Positions 1 through 11,489 are shown, counted from the first letter of the stretch. The stretch is 43,926 nucleotides of DNA from Paraglomus occultum (GCA_910592205.1 CAJVPJ010000106.1:1-43926), one strand, 5' to 3'. Numbers and translations are program-made. The notes: generated from the letters alone by a model not told the origin.

Positions 1-77
1 AATTTTGTTGGCTACGTATATGAATACAGGATAACATGAGGAATATAGTATTAAACAGAAAGAAAATAGAATCATGG
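1..77. repeat. 77-bp direct repeat, copy 1
   Basis: The first 77 bases are identical to 3691-3767, and the match stops abruptly after ATCATGG in both copies. The repeat begins at the very first base of the window, so it may extend further upstream. It carries no ORF and no terminal inverted repeats. Perfect identity over non-coding AT-rich DNA points to a recent duplication of a block of about 3.7 kb, a transposon-related flank, or an assembly overlap at a contig end. Confidence 0.9.
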
Positions 78-2136
78 CATTAATTTAAGTCGACAAAAGC
101 GAACTGCATGTAAATATGATGAATTTTTTATATACTCTTGTTCTTTTACAATAAAACGAGAAAAGTCAATGCGACATGAAACAAAGCGCCCTCACCTGAG
201 ACAGAATAAGACCAATTGAAATGAAAAAAAAATCTAACGCATGCTGATCGGTTCTTATTTCTGTCCAGTATGAATTACCTTATATGGAAGTGACTGCCAG
301 GAAAGTTCATTTATGAATGACAGATTAACATGCAGCAATCAAACAAATTAGCAAATATAATGTAATAATTGTATTTTTCACAGAATATGGCTTGCTCAAT
401 GAACAAGTAATATAATTAATTATTTAAATAATAATATGGTTGTTTAAACGTATAAACTAGACTTCTGCATATATTGTTCAAATCGGGACAATAGTTAAGG
501 GGTTGTCTTCTCGTTACCTTACTTTTGTGTACGCCAAAAAAAATATCACATTCTTTACATTTCCAACATTAAAGTCAACGTTATAAAAAAGTATTGATTA
601 AAATGACGCAAGTATTGAAATACGATAATGTCGTGTACTTTTAATAAGGCGCTGACACTGTCCAATTATTTAAATTGTTCTTTTGGCGATATGTATGCTT
701 ATGTGCTAATATTAATTGGTCGTAATAAAAAGCTTTCAGGCCATAATGTAAACACTTACTATACTAGTCACAACAATAAGATATCAATCGCAAGAATCAG
801 TAATCATTCCGAGCCATCAAATGGACAGATTATATCATATTGCAACTTTATTACACGCACATACTGCAAATATCTAAGCAACGCTACAATACGCATGTGA
901 GACATAACAATTACGCTTTGATAGTAATATCTCAGTTTACTCAAATTTTGTCACTGTTAATTATTGCAAAGCCCAATATCTGCTACCTGTCCAGCAACAT
1001 ATAGATATATATGACACTTAAAATTTTACTCCTATTCAAACTTGTCTTTTTTCTATCAGTAATTTTCTCCTGCAATTCGCTGTTTGTTGCTTACAGGGAG
1101 AAAATCTTAGTATTTTATTTCTGAGCACACTTGACTATTGCTTGTCTGCAATTTACCGGGGAAAAAGGTGTTAAAAGTAACACTAGTACAAATAAACTGT
1201 CGATTGGGTTGCCATCTCGTGTGGAATACTATATTTGTATTATTTTCATTTGACTATGCGATTATTTTTTATAAAAAATTTGATTTAAATTATTGACATG
1301 ACGACAATTTATACGATGGTATTCACAACTAATTTGTTAGTTATTATTACATTCTAAATATGGACAGAAAGTTGGTTGACATTATCACTGACGGATACAA
1401 ACACTGATATATGGACGTCTATATAAATAGTATTAATGTCGTTACCCTCTGTTGCGATAATTGCCCCTCTTATTCAGCTTGGAAACGGATTTGCAAAAAT
1501 TGTGCGGCATAGTAACAGGCAAATATAAATTAAGCTATTGTAACTTAATTGCTGGAAGTCGAACTTTTTTTTGTAGCGACTTTGAACGTCTAGAATATGC
1601 TACTAGCGAAGGGTTATCACATAAAGAGGTACTGGCTTTTGGCATCAGATCAGTTTTACCGAGATGTAGTTATTTATTGCTCTTGTGTTAGGCTCAATTT
1701 TAGTATATTACTAGTAACTTATCAAGATTGCTAACTGTTCTTTGTATTAAACCATGCAATTTAGGAAAGTTTTATTTGTTAAGTTGTCATAGTCTATTAC
1801 GTTCAAAGTCCTTTTGTTGGAGGAAAAAAAAGGTATTGTTTACTATAGAAAACCTTGATTAAAATTATTACAGTAAAAATAACAGAACCAATCTTTTGCC
1901 TACTCCAAACATTGACTGAGAATAAAATGATCACATTTGAAAGCAATCCTCTTCAGCAGGACACTAAAAAAGAGTTAGAATAATTATTGCGTGATCAAAG
2001 AAAACGTCAACGTTGTCGTAACCTATGATTAGAAATAATTTCATACAATAAATGACATGTTAATTACCATTAAATCTTTTCAATTAATTACAAAGTTTAA
2101 TATCAATCTACGAACAAAATAACACAAACTTACTAT
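78..2136. other. Intergenic stretch, no supported gene
   Basis: AT-rich DNA with frequent stops in all frames. The two longest open frames (628-900 and 1461-1691, plus) have biased, low-complexity composition; the second has no ATG start. A TATA-like CTATATAAATAG stands at 1419-1430, but no credible ORF follows it. The part nearest 2136 is the 3' flank of gene A. Confidence 0.6.
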
Positions 2137-2892
2137 TTATTGTGACTGTCTTGCAGCAGCATGCGCTTCTTGTCTGGACTTGTATATAACAACCACGCTG
2201 ATTACCCACAGCAAAACTCCAAAGCCTATACATGAAATGGCAGTGTTGTCTACAACAGGTTTTTGTCCTCTTGGCACGAAAACCAGCGGCGCAATTCCTA
2301 TTGCAATGAAAAAGATGCCAGAGAATATGCAAGTCTTTATCACCTTCTTATCACTCCTACTTAGGCGCCATTTTACTTTAACAGTTTCTGGCGGAGCAGG
2401 CGGTGTGGAAGGCCTATTCTCAACATGTCCGGGCGTAGACATGGGTGCATCCATCATGGAATGGTTTCCAGCTGGGTAAGCCGTTTCGGGATAGTAAATA
2501 CTATTATTTCCTACTGGAAAATGACTCGCCGGCTCATAACGGTGTGATAATTTGGGTGGATTCCGGCCGTAATTAGGGTTATAAGGCGATGGGTTGTAAT
2601 TAGGACCATATAGTGATGGATCATCAGGTGGTAAATTAGACGGATTCTGGTTGTAATAAGGACTGTATTGCGATGGGTATTTGGGTGGTGAATTGGGCGG
2701 ATTCTGGTTGTAATTAGAGCCTTGCGGAGTTGGATAATTGGGACTGTATTGCGACGTGGGTGGAAGCCAGTTGGAAGTATGATCATAGCTGTTTTCGTAA
2801 CCGGAATTGATATATGATGGAGGTGGCGACCGTATAGGGTTGTGGTTGACGATATTGTTACTATTTGGTGGTGGGAGCTGCTGGTTCGCCAT
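2137..2892 (-). CDS. Gene A: Pro/Tyr-rich two-pass membrane protein (cluster family, cysteine-less loop)
   Basis: 251 residues; the family is not recognised. The start is the ATG at 2892 (MANQQ), because B and C begin with the same MAN; the longer open frame upstream begins only at a TTG. Residues 1-170 are rich in Pro, Tyr, Asn and Ser, with diverged repeats of the type YNQNPPNSPPKYPSQYSP and two PPxY motifs (PPSY about 24-27, PPKY about 69-72). Basic residues at 172-184 (KVKWRLSRSDKK) precede helix 1 (about 187-207). A very short loop of about 11 residues follows, then helix 2 (about 219-237) and a polar tail. No signal peptide is visible, so the N-terminal arm is probably cytosolic. Unlike its paralogues, the loop has no CX3C pair; the remaining cysteines (188, 221) are at helix edges. 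The arm also contains YYPETAYP, echoing the YNPETA repeats of B. Membership rests on start, arm and two-helix layout. Function unknown. Confidence 0.75.
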   Translation of the reverse strand: MANQQLPPPNSNNIVNHNPIRSPPPSYINSGYENSYDHTSNWLPPTSQYSPNYPTPQGSNYNQNPPNSPPKYPSQYSPYYNQNPSNLPPDDPSLYGPNYNPSPYNPNYGRNPPKLSHRYEPASHFPVGNNSIYYPETAYPAGNHSMMDAPMSTPGHVENRPSTPPAPPETVKVKWRLSRSDKKVIKTCIFSGIFFIAIGIAPLVFVPRGQKPVVDNTAISCIGFGVLLWVISVVVIYKSRQEAHAAARQSQ

Positions 2893-3043
2893 GTGAATCA
2901 AAAAATTAAATTTACAAAATGATAAATTTCTAAGAAAAATGCAAAAGGCTGGATTTTGAAAATAAAAACCTGGTGTGCTGATTATGTATCATTTTTTGTC
3001 GTATGAATTTATCCTTACGTGGATCATTGTAACATTCACCAGG

Positions 3044-3060
3044 CATTCATAGATGACTGA
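3044..3060 (-). promoter_or_regulatory. Conserved upstream block of gene A
   Basis: The string CATTCATAGATGACTGA (plus-strand reading) lies about 150 bp upstream of the A start. Close variants lie 350 bp upstream of B (8546-8562, CATCCATGGATGACTGG) and 310 bp upstream of C (13139-13153, TTCATGGATGATTGG). In A and B a CACCAGG stands just before it, and all three have an ATGCA soon after. It may be a regulatory site or just preserved duplicated flank. Confidence 0.35.
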
Positions 3061-3690
3061 ACATGCATGAAGATGTGTTACTTGCAAAATACTGCATCGT
3101 AGTACAAGGTAAAGAGACTAACATACAAGCATTGTACTTTTGTAACATTTTAAGGGGTTTGATTGCTGTACTTTAGCAGAGCAGGGGCACATAATGTACG
3201 CCACAAAAAACTTTTAAAGAGTCGATGAGTTATTATAGCACACAGACCATACAAATTCTTTATCCACAATTTAGAGTTGAATCTTTTACTTATTTGGAAT
3301 AATGCTTCAACCTATCGTCTCATTTCTTGAATTCTAAAAAGATTGTGCGTGTGACCGATTCTTACACGAAAGTTACTAAATGTGAGTATATAAATACGGT
3401 GCTTATTCGATTAGGTGGGGGACAGCTACGGTAGACCGCTAAACTGGCCATTCAAAAACGCACTCATTTGATCGTTCTTATACGTACACACAAATACCAC
3501 GTATTATATAAACACAATAACATTGCTGGTCTGTGTTGGAAAAAAGAGCATTTATATTCCATTCATCAGTCAACACAAATGTCCAGCCATTCAAAAGCTT
3601 TTCACTATGGGCACGCACCTAAGTGTTGATTGTAGTCTTTCTAGTTAGTTTGTAGTCCCAATTATTGTAATAAGAAATGGGCTTATTCAC

Positions 3691-3767
3691 AATTTTGTTG
3701 GCTACGTATATGAATACAGGATAACATGAGGAATATAGTATTAAACAGAAAGAAAATAGAATCATGG
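3691..3767. repeat. 77-bp direct repeat, copy 2
   Basis: Identical to 1-77 on the same strand, 3690 bases downstream. Sequence before and after the copy differs from what follows copy 1. See copy 1 for interpretation. Confidence 0.9.
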
Positions 3768-4962
3768 GCATCTAATGTTCAAACTCACGCCATGTTATAT
3801 GTAGGAGATTGATGTTCGAAGTAAAAGTATGTAGACACTAAAACCAGAACAATGACAATGATAATAATGCCAAAGTAATATAATATAGACGGATAGCCAC
3901 GTTCCAAATACCAACTAAAAAATATATAAATGAATAAAAATTTCCGCGCTGTTTAATTTTAAATACTAATACGTGATGTTATTTCAGTAAGTAGTGTCAC
4001 GTAATGGGATAATACATAATAGCCTTGCGGCAGACATTACCTTACTTTAATTTCAATTTTTTAATTAAAAAACCTTTTTAATAAAAACCCACGCTGGACT
4101 GAAATTATATCGTATAAAATATTCAAAAACAGGTAGCTCTGTTCACGCAACGTAAAATTTGTCAATAAAGCTAGATTTACTGATTATAATCAATAACAAT
4201 TTACATAATTTTGGCAAAGTTATGATTCTAAATTTATGGAATTTGTTTACCAAAAATTACCCTAAACACTGTATTAGTATTTTTATTTGTACTTTATAAT
4301 ACAGTAGTGTAAATCAGTATTAATTGGTTAATTAAAAAAAAATCTGTACCAGTGACTCTTTTATACTCAAAGCAAAGAAATTATGACTTGTGATTTCTGT
4401 CTGTATGTGCACAATTTGTCGAGTGATTTACGGCTTACAAATCGACGTTTAGAATTTGTCGATACTATACTATCGAACTTTCAATTACACCTCATTAAAT
4501 GGACCGTTCTGTGGGTAGTTGAAGATAATTAGCAGAATTTATACTATTTTCCTAATCTTCGACATTGGCATAGAATTGTACAGTTTTTTGTGAGAATAAA
4601 CATTATTTTGATCACATGTGTTATATGATTCTTCTTGTGACAGTAATACATACAATGTCTTTCAAATAACCGTTTTCTGAACTTTCAATGTATGTAAATG
4701 CGGTTTTAGGAATTGACAGAGTTACATTGCGATATGATTACATATGACGGTAACCAAACGTTATGATGTCATAATCGACAATGCAGTAATTTGTTACGTG
4801 TAATGCTCACAAGTTATGTGCATTTGTATAAATTACTTATTCCTTATGCTAAAATGTTAAAAGAGTATATATTTATAACAAACTCAGTTGTTTATGCACA
4901 AGTAGGGTTGATATCAATAATGCCAATAAATCGTTTATAATGTCGTTACCGGTTATATTTAC

Positions 4963-5061
4963 CATTCCAATCTGACATACATGTCTATTCGAAATGCATA
5001 ATTTTCCATCTGACATATTAATATGTCTATTCAGAATGGACATAAATTTCCATCTGACATA
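4963..5061. repeat. Degenerate minisatellite, about 2.5 units
   Basis: Units of roughly 40-44 bp begin with (T)TTCCATCTGACATA at about 4963, 5002 and 5046, and the first two continue into ATGTCTATTC. The related string ATTCCAATCCTAATATGTCTAT also occurs near 28388 in the flank of locus F, so part of the unit is dispersed. Confidence 0.55.
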
Positions 5062-7373
5062 CAACATTACTTCTCAATTTGCAAACCAATCCACTTGTTG
5101 CAGGTTTGAGAGTGACATAAGCTTCATTAATATTAATTGAGAAAGACGCGTAGAATAAGGTTTGCCTTCATGTCTAGCATACTGTGAGTTTGAATACATG
5201 TTTGGAGAGAGATAATTTGGTAAAATGGGTACATTACACGTATTAATTAGAAATAAATCAGTGTCATCTTGAATAAAGACTACTCAAAATGGAAATGTTA
5301 TTCTGATTTGTTTCTAACATAAGATATGCCTGTACATCTCCATTGGTAAAAGGGATTATCAAAAAAATGTATTGTTTAAGAACATGATCTAACTCCAAAA
5401 TAAAAAGGGGTTCGAGTAATATGATGGCAGTAAACAAAATCATATTCTCTGGTTTAAGTTAGATTTTATTTATGTAATTTTCAGCAAAAATATATTGATG
5501 TTAGATTTGTTTTATCTGTAGGCAAAGCATTGTGTATGACTAAATCAGTTTGCACGCAGGCGTTCAACTGTAAACAGCCGTATTTGCTATTTACTACAAA
5601 ATTATTCGATCGCGCCCGTATTTAGATCAAGTAACAAGCTAACAGTTTTTTAGTCAGTAAATGTTACAACATTATTTAACAACTTTTTTAAAGTTTTAAT
5701 GTTTTATTAGATAAACAACTTTTCTAGGTAAAAAAATGAGCCGGTTACTACTAAAAGGTAACTACTTTTCTAGAGTAGACTTTATTACTTGTAATCAATG
5801 TTTATATTCGTTGTTATTATTAAAATTTTGTATCATTGTTATTATTGTCTTTGTTCTTTATTTCAACGCCGATACTTTGATGTAAGAAAACTTCTAGAGT
5901 TTATAAATAATTATTTCGTTATAAAGTTATGACAACTAGACATGAGAACGTGAGAAGTATTCAGCGGAAAGACTACGATTATAAGTTTTTAATACAAACG
6001 GCATTCGATGTGTAACACCGAGTGTTTAATATACTCGTTACATTCGTTCAATACAAAAAAGTTAATGTAAATCTTGTTCATTTTACAATACTATTTGTCA
6101 ATGGGAAAACCCATGTTAAAATTTCAGTAAAGTATCGGAGTGATAGAGACACGAAGCGAGCGCGGAAATCTTGATAGAAATTCACTAGAAACAAAAACGT
6201 TAATACGTTGAAGTTAAAATTAACTTTTATTAACGAGATAATATTTACAATATAGTATAAGATATCTTATATTTAAACGGCATTTCTCGTTTTATTTTGA
6301 TCTTCGGTGACTCTCCATATGATAAAATGTAGTTAAATTCTAAAAACATGTTAACGAAACTAATAAGACATTAAGAATTCGTAACATTGTAGTTTTTATT
6401 TAATTGTTTTATACTGTACTGTATTTACAATTATTACAAAAAGTCAATGAGAAAGTGTCTACGAAGCGCGGTTTATAGTTAATGTAAAATTATTTCCCTA
6501 GTAAATAATTAGTGGCTATGTGCAATCTTGGAGAAATAATCAGAAATATAGATAACTAAATAGTATTAGTATGCTAAGTAGCTGCCATCACTACGACTAC
6601 TACTACGCATTAACACTACAGAAACAGTCCTATTGTCATAATGAGAGACGCAGCTGACAATTAGTATTAGAGACATTTTCTGTAACAATTTATACAAGCC
6701 ATCAAGTCTTTGTCATTTATACTTTTATTATGTGACCAAAAGAACAGTACATGGTATTGCTCGGTTCGCGGTAAGTTGGTTATAATTGGAATAGATGTTT
6801 TAGTGTTTAATCTTTATGCAAATACTGAAATAGAAGAAGTAGCCTAACTCTTCGAAACAAACGTTCGCAGATTTTATTTTCATGTACCCAGATTAATAAA
6901 GAGTGAATTTCTTGAACATTGAAAGTTGAGGTTTTAATTTAACATTAAAATCTTTTATATACATTTTCTAGCAATTCAAGTTCAACAAATGTACAATATT
7001 TAGCTTTCCCAGTCAGGTTTCTCTTAAAAAAACTAGCCTTGATGGTACAATGCTAATACAATAAGTGAGATAATAATAAGTGGTTGTATGTGCATTAGAT
7101 CCAATCTCCTTAACCTCAAAAAAGTCAGCATAATCTATATATCTGCAAACTTAAAAACAATAACTTGTGGATTTCACTGAGTTAGTACTAATATAACAGT
7201 AGCTAAATAACCCATCACAATTACATCACATATAGACTGTATAATTTTGAGAGCCATTCCTAACAGGCAATATTGGTCATATATGACTTCCAATTAGAAA
7301 CAATCTATATACTAAACGTCAGTTAAAGTTTCCAAGCTCACGATGACAAAAAAAAACCACAGTTTAAACAACT

Positions 7374-8192
7374 TTACTGTTTGATAGTCTTAACCTCAGA
7401 TTTGGGCCTTACTTTCCAAACCAAGCAGCATATAGTCAGAAATCCTCCAATGACCATAAGCGCAATACCAATCTTCCGTATAATGCGATACGTACTACGG
7501 CAGCCGTTAACGCAGTTAAGCAAATTCTTCTGCGAATGGGGATTATCGTGCTTACAAATATTAATACAATTAATTCCTATCGGCTTTGCCGTTGCAAACA
7601 TTACAACTCCCGCGGCGATGGTCAACACAGATATTATAAAGTAAACCAGTAACCAAGTACACCGAAATCTACTTTTCTTCTTCTTCTTTTTCTCCACGGT
7701 TGGTGTCGAAAAAGATGTCGCGGGGGCCTGGCCAAGTGTGGTTGGATAGCCCGTATCAGTATTGTAGTTTGTTTGGGGACTATAAACCGCCTGAGGAGTG
7801 TAAAATGTCTGGGAATCGTAAGCAGTTTCCGGAGTGTGAACCGTTTCGGGATTGTAAACCCTGGGATTGTAAAATGTTTCCGAAGTGTAAGCTGTTTCCG
7901 GATTGTAAGCTGTTTCCGGATTGTATGCCGTTTCGGGATTGTAAAGCGACTCGGGATTGTAAAACGGTGTCGGATCGTAAACCGTTTCAGGACCGTAAAT
8001 TCTATTCATTGTCGGAGAAGATGGCGATGGGTAACTGGATTGCGAATTGGGTGGTGGTGAATTGGGTGACGAATCAGATGGATTCCAGCTGTAATAAGAA
8101 TTGGTATAGAGCGGTGGTGGCGACTGTGTAGGATTGTTATTGACGTTGTTGCCGTTATTCGGTCGCAAAGACGGAGGGTGATTGTTCGCCAT
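7374..8192 (-). CDS. Gene B: twin-CX3C two-pass membrane protein with hexapeptide-repeat arm
   Basis: 272 residues; not a recognised family. The ATG at 8192 (MANNH) is chosen because TTCTTTAATATGGCGAAC is shared with gene C, where an in-frame TAG lies just upstream. Residues 1-60 are Pro/Ser/Asn-rich with a PPxY motif (PPLY, 26-29). Residues about 66-150 are a run of about 14 hexapeptides of the YNPETA type (perfect copies near 84-101; variants YTSETF, YDSQTF, YTPQAV, YSPQTN). A basic patch EKKKKKKSRFR (167-177) precedes helix 1 (about 179-201). The loop holds C209-x3-C213 and C227-x3-C231. Helix 2 is about 241-259 (GIALMVIGG), then a short basic tail KVRPKSE. The basic patch favours a cytosolic N-terminus and an extracytosolic loop, where two disulfides could form. 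Role unknown. Confidence 0.85.
   Translation of the reverse strand: MANNHPPSLRPNNGNNVNNNPTQSPPPLYTNSYYSWNPSDSSPNSPPPNSQSSYPSPSSPTMNRIYGPETVYDPTPFYNPESLYNPETAYNPETAYNPETAYTSETFYNPRVYNPETVHTPETAYDSQTFYTPQAVYSPQTNYNTDTGYPTTLGQAPATSFSTPTVEKKKKKKSRFRCTWLLVYFIISVLTIAAGVVMFATAKPIGINCINICKHDNPHSQKNLLNCVNGCRSTYRIIRKIGIALMVIGGFLTICCLVWKVRPKSEVKTIKQ
7750..8000 (-). repeat. 18-bp coding tandem repeat in gene B
   Basis: In-frame 18-bp units on the minus strand encode YNPETA-like hexapeptides; on the plus strand they read as GATTGTAA-C-GTTTC-GG variants. Purer copies sit in the middle and diverged copies at the edges, the usual pattern of a tandem array changing by slippage or unequal exchange. Gene C keeps only a trace (HNPQTNYNRDTVYP), so the array length has changed among paralogues. 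Confidence 0.8.
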
Positions 8193-8545
8193 ATTAAAGA
8201 ACTGGGAAGCATAAAATGAGGAAGGAAGAAAATTAAAGCACAAATTACTGTTGTCAGGTTTGTTCTTTTCTACTATAAGCGAAGAAGGCTGTACTAATTA
8301 TTCTCACAGTTACGCTCGTAAATGTTAAAATGTAATGTGAGTGAGGTTGCTTTATGTACTCTTTGCTTCTCTGTGTTGTCTTTTCTTTTTTTTGCAAATG
8401 ATAAGGGCAAAGCAGCGCCAAGCACTGCCAAGTGAGGTAAAAACCGGATGCTTGCAGTCAGGTGTCACCGTGTGAATAATCTTATGTAACAATGGTTATA
8501 AAATTATAGTTCACTTATGAATCGAACGTTCACCAGGCCAGGAAA

Positions 8546-8562
8546 CATCCATGGATGACTGG
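8546..8562 (-). promoter_or_regulatory. Conserved upstream block of gene B
   Basis: CATCCATGGATGACTGG, with CACCAGG 15 bases before and ATGCATG shortly after, matches the blocks upstream of A and C. It lies about 350 bp from the B start. Function is inferred only from conservation. Confidence 0.35.
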
Positions 8563-10731
8563 CTAATAATATATATGCATGCCATGTATATGCTTGTGTC
8601 ATTCGTCTTTCTTAACTAGCTTAATACTTATTCGAGAAAATAACGTTGATAGTCATCTCATCGTTAAGTTGAGAGATTGATGTGGTATGTAACACAAGTA
8701 TGCTTGGCAACCCCCATTGTACAACCCATTTCGATAATCGTTGATCGGATAATCGAAAGTATAATATACAGCGCAAGTAACACTGAAGTATTATCAACGT
8801 TCATAGTAACTTTCCCATTCTATGCATTCTGCAAATGAGATTGACTGAAAGAGTAATATTGTTACACATACATGGCTATTTATGGCACTATAACGTTAAC
8901 CATACCATATTCTCTTTACTTACTGAAACATTTTGCACCTAACCACTGAGATATATGACCTTGGCGTGAAAGCTCATCTTCCGATTAGCTTGCACTATTT
9001 CAGTAATTTTGAACTTCTTGTACAAGACACAAGTACAAGTTCTTAGTCAAATAATGCACACATCACATGCTTACTTTCGTACTCTTTGTTCTGCCAAAAA
9101 TTGAACGTCCAGCAGTGTATGACTCATGACGGGGTCACAAAAGGTAAAGCCAGTTTTTACCCTCAGTTAGTATAATTGTACTCATACAGTTTTCTTACAA
9201 TGGGTCTCAACAAAGGTTTTATCGTTATCGGCTTAAGCTCCAATCGTATCATTTATTTGTTACACAGGCTGGTGTTACCAAGCTTGAGAAACTGAGATAA
9301 TCAACCAACAGTATAAAAATGAAAATAGTTTTATAGCTTATGAAATGCCTTATTTCTTTAATGCTGTAGAAGCTGAAAACTCTACATGCTATATCATAGG
9401 CGCTGACCCGACAGTGCTAACCGGCAAACTGGTTCGATAGCCTTTATTTACTTTTATGCCGAAGGTATGCATCGCACGTCAGGCTCTTCGCCAATACTTT
9501 TATATCGGCAAAGTACGTATCAAGAAAGTAAAATTTATACTTGTATTAATGGAACGGGACAGACGCAAAAAGAAAGGAACTATTAACAGATACAATATTC
9601 AGAATATTAATGCATTCGCATATATATTCTTATAATAAAAATAATGATAAGTTTATATTTTGCGCCCACAAACTTTGATAACACTGTTTTCAAAAACAAA
9701 TAAACAACTACGCGTTTTACGCTGAACATCGGTAAACCATGGTATACGCCTTGCCAAGACGGTCTTGAGAAATACGTGCAAGAGAAAGCGTATGAATTTC
9801 AAAGAGTGATTGCTTCTTAATATTATAATTAAAGAGATTTTCGTTTGATATATAAATACACATACTATATAATACTAACAACTTTGTTTGACAACTATTC
9901 CACTCAATGGTTAATTTGATTACAGTTTACCGAGCTTTAAGTGAAGAATCGCGAGTAAGGAAATTAATTTGGAACAAGTAAAAAAAGAAATAAAAAATTA
10001 GAAATGAGTTGATGATAAAAGAGAAAAAAGGGAAAAAATTAGAAAAAGGTTCGTGACATATTACTCTAATTAGTTGAATAATTGGTCTTGTTTGCGGAAG
10101 TGACTTGTAACAGCGCCTGATGTAAAGAGAATGCATCCAATATTAATTGAGCCAGCAACTGAATTAAAACTTTTACCAGATAAAAGATAATGGATGAATA
10201 AGGAAAAGAAAAAAAAATGTGATGAGAGAAAGCCCAATTAATTGTTTTATCAAACGTCAACATTGAGCTCCAAGGTTCTTCTACTATTGATGAATTAACG
10301 TCTCTATTGCACCGCAGGGTTAAAAAGATAAAGTGTTATATACATTATTCGACTGATAATAGTTGTGCATACGTAATATGATAAATTTAAAAATAATTAA
10401 CATAATAATTTAATTGAGATAAAAAAACTAAATATTAGTAGCATTATTTGAAGCCGTTTACAAATATCGTATCTCATTTACATCCAATTGTAATCAAGCT
10501 TATCTACTAATAATTGCCTCACATTGTTTACTATTACAAAGCTTTTCTTTATTTGCATTATATATTCGACACCTTGGACATTTGTATTTGTACTTGGCTG
10601 CTTTTTTGAGTACAAGCATTGAATTGTTTCAACCACTAGATTTTCAATATCTAGCATAAAATGATGCTTTTCATCACGGCACGATCTGTGATAATGCTAG
10701 CGTTAGATGTGTTTTTCTATTCAAAAGAAAG

Positions 10732-10944
10732 TTAATTTAGTAATAAAAAAAAAACAAAAAACAACGGATATAATACCCTACAGAAAGACGATGTTGGTTT
10801 ACCATATTTTGAAGAAGAGTTCCGGGATATAAGAGACGTAGACATGGACCGTTCTTCCTTACTTTTCAAGTACATTAATACTCGCTTCTGAACTCTTTCA
10901 AGACGTCCCATTTGCTTTGAGATTGTAGTAGTAAATTGTCCCAT
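10732..10944 (-). CDS. Weak coding-like ORF, unrecognised
   Basis: An ATG at 10944 opens a 70-residue frame. It begins MGQFTTTISKQMGRLERVQK, continues with mixed, fairly ordinary composition (KSKEERSMST, SSKYGKPTSS), and ends in a Leu/Phe run produced by an A-rich tract. The GC is a little higher than in surrounding DNA. I see no known domain, TATA box or paralogue. It could be an exon or remnant of a decayed gene, or chance. Confidence 0.15.
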   Translation of the reverse strand: MGQFTTTISKQMGRLERVQKRVLMYLKSKEERSMSTSLISRNSSSKYGKPTSSFCRVLYPLFFVFFLLLN

Positions 10945-11272
10945 TGCGGATTCTATTCGCAAACCATCGGATTAGTCACCGGGAATACTAAACGTTATCA
11001 ATGCAATGTCATCGCCTATTCCGAATTAGCGCAACAAGAAAAGAGTCAAAATTTACAACGCCACAGGGAAGTTTTGCACTGAGTAAAAAGCATATTTTGA
11101 TAAAAATACGTTCTTCCCTGAATAACAACTTTTGTTCAACAAATTATAAATTGTTTAGTTTTAATCAGTAAATATAAAAAGTAAAGAACACTGACAATTT
11201 TTGTATTTCTATTAAAAAGCTAACATTATGTGACAAAGGAAATATATAGTGTTTAGTATCACTACTCATATA

Positions 11273-11487
11273 CAGTCAACTACTGTCTATAGTCCCTTCC
11301 TATTCCTCTATGGTCACACCATATAAAAACTCTGGTTATAGTCACACTTTCCCAAATTTTCTATTGCCATTTTGTTTAGTAGAACATAATAAATAAAACC
11401 CTTTCTATTATTCACTCTGTCTATAATCCCCACTTTTCCGAAATTTTTATTGTGCCAAAAGGTGTGACTATAGACAGTAGTTGACTG
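11273..11487. mobile_element. MITE, 215 bp, Tigger/pogo-like ends, TA target duplication
   Basis: Perfect 22-bp terminal inverted repeats begin CAGTCAACTACTGTCTATAG and are flanked by TA at 11271-11272 and 11488-11489. The motif TATAGTCACAC-like recurs inside. It has no coding capacity. CAG...CTG ends with TA duplication are typical of non-autonomous Tc1/mariner-superfamily elements of the pogo/Tigger branch; that placement follows from ends and target site only. Confidence 0.9.
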
Positions 11488-11489
11488 TA

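Larger units (their letters stand above)
2893..7373. other. Intergenic stretch between A and B
   Basis: 4.5 kb without a credible gene. It holds the presumed promoter of A (shared block at 3044-3060), the second copy of the 77-bp repeat (3691-3767) and a degenerate minisatellite (4963-5061). A short string at 3421-3440 (ACAGCTACGGTAGACCGCTA) resembles 21801-21820. The only listed open frame (4873-5067, minus) is a translation of the minisatellite. The rest is AT-rich DNA in which I see nothing. Confidence 0.6.
8193..11272. other. Intergenic stretch upstream of B
   Basis: The first 400 bases resemble the upstream DNA of gene C (for example GATAAGGGCAAAGCAGCGC here and GACAAGAGCAAACTAAAGTAGCGC there) and are the likely promoter of B. 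Farther on there is only AT-rich DNA with short low-complexity frames, apart from the weak coding-like frame at 10732-10944. Confidence 0.55.

Noticed and set aside
4873-5067. Minus-strand frame with repeated peptide NRH
   Set aside because: Produced by the minisatellite at 4963-5061.
7700-8131. Plus-strand frame with repeated Cys-Lys-Pro-Phe units opposite gene B
   Set aside because: It is the antisense shadow of the 18-bp repeat array; gene B on the minus strand has the paralogues, helices and conserved start.
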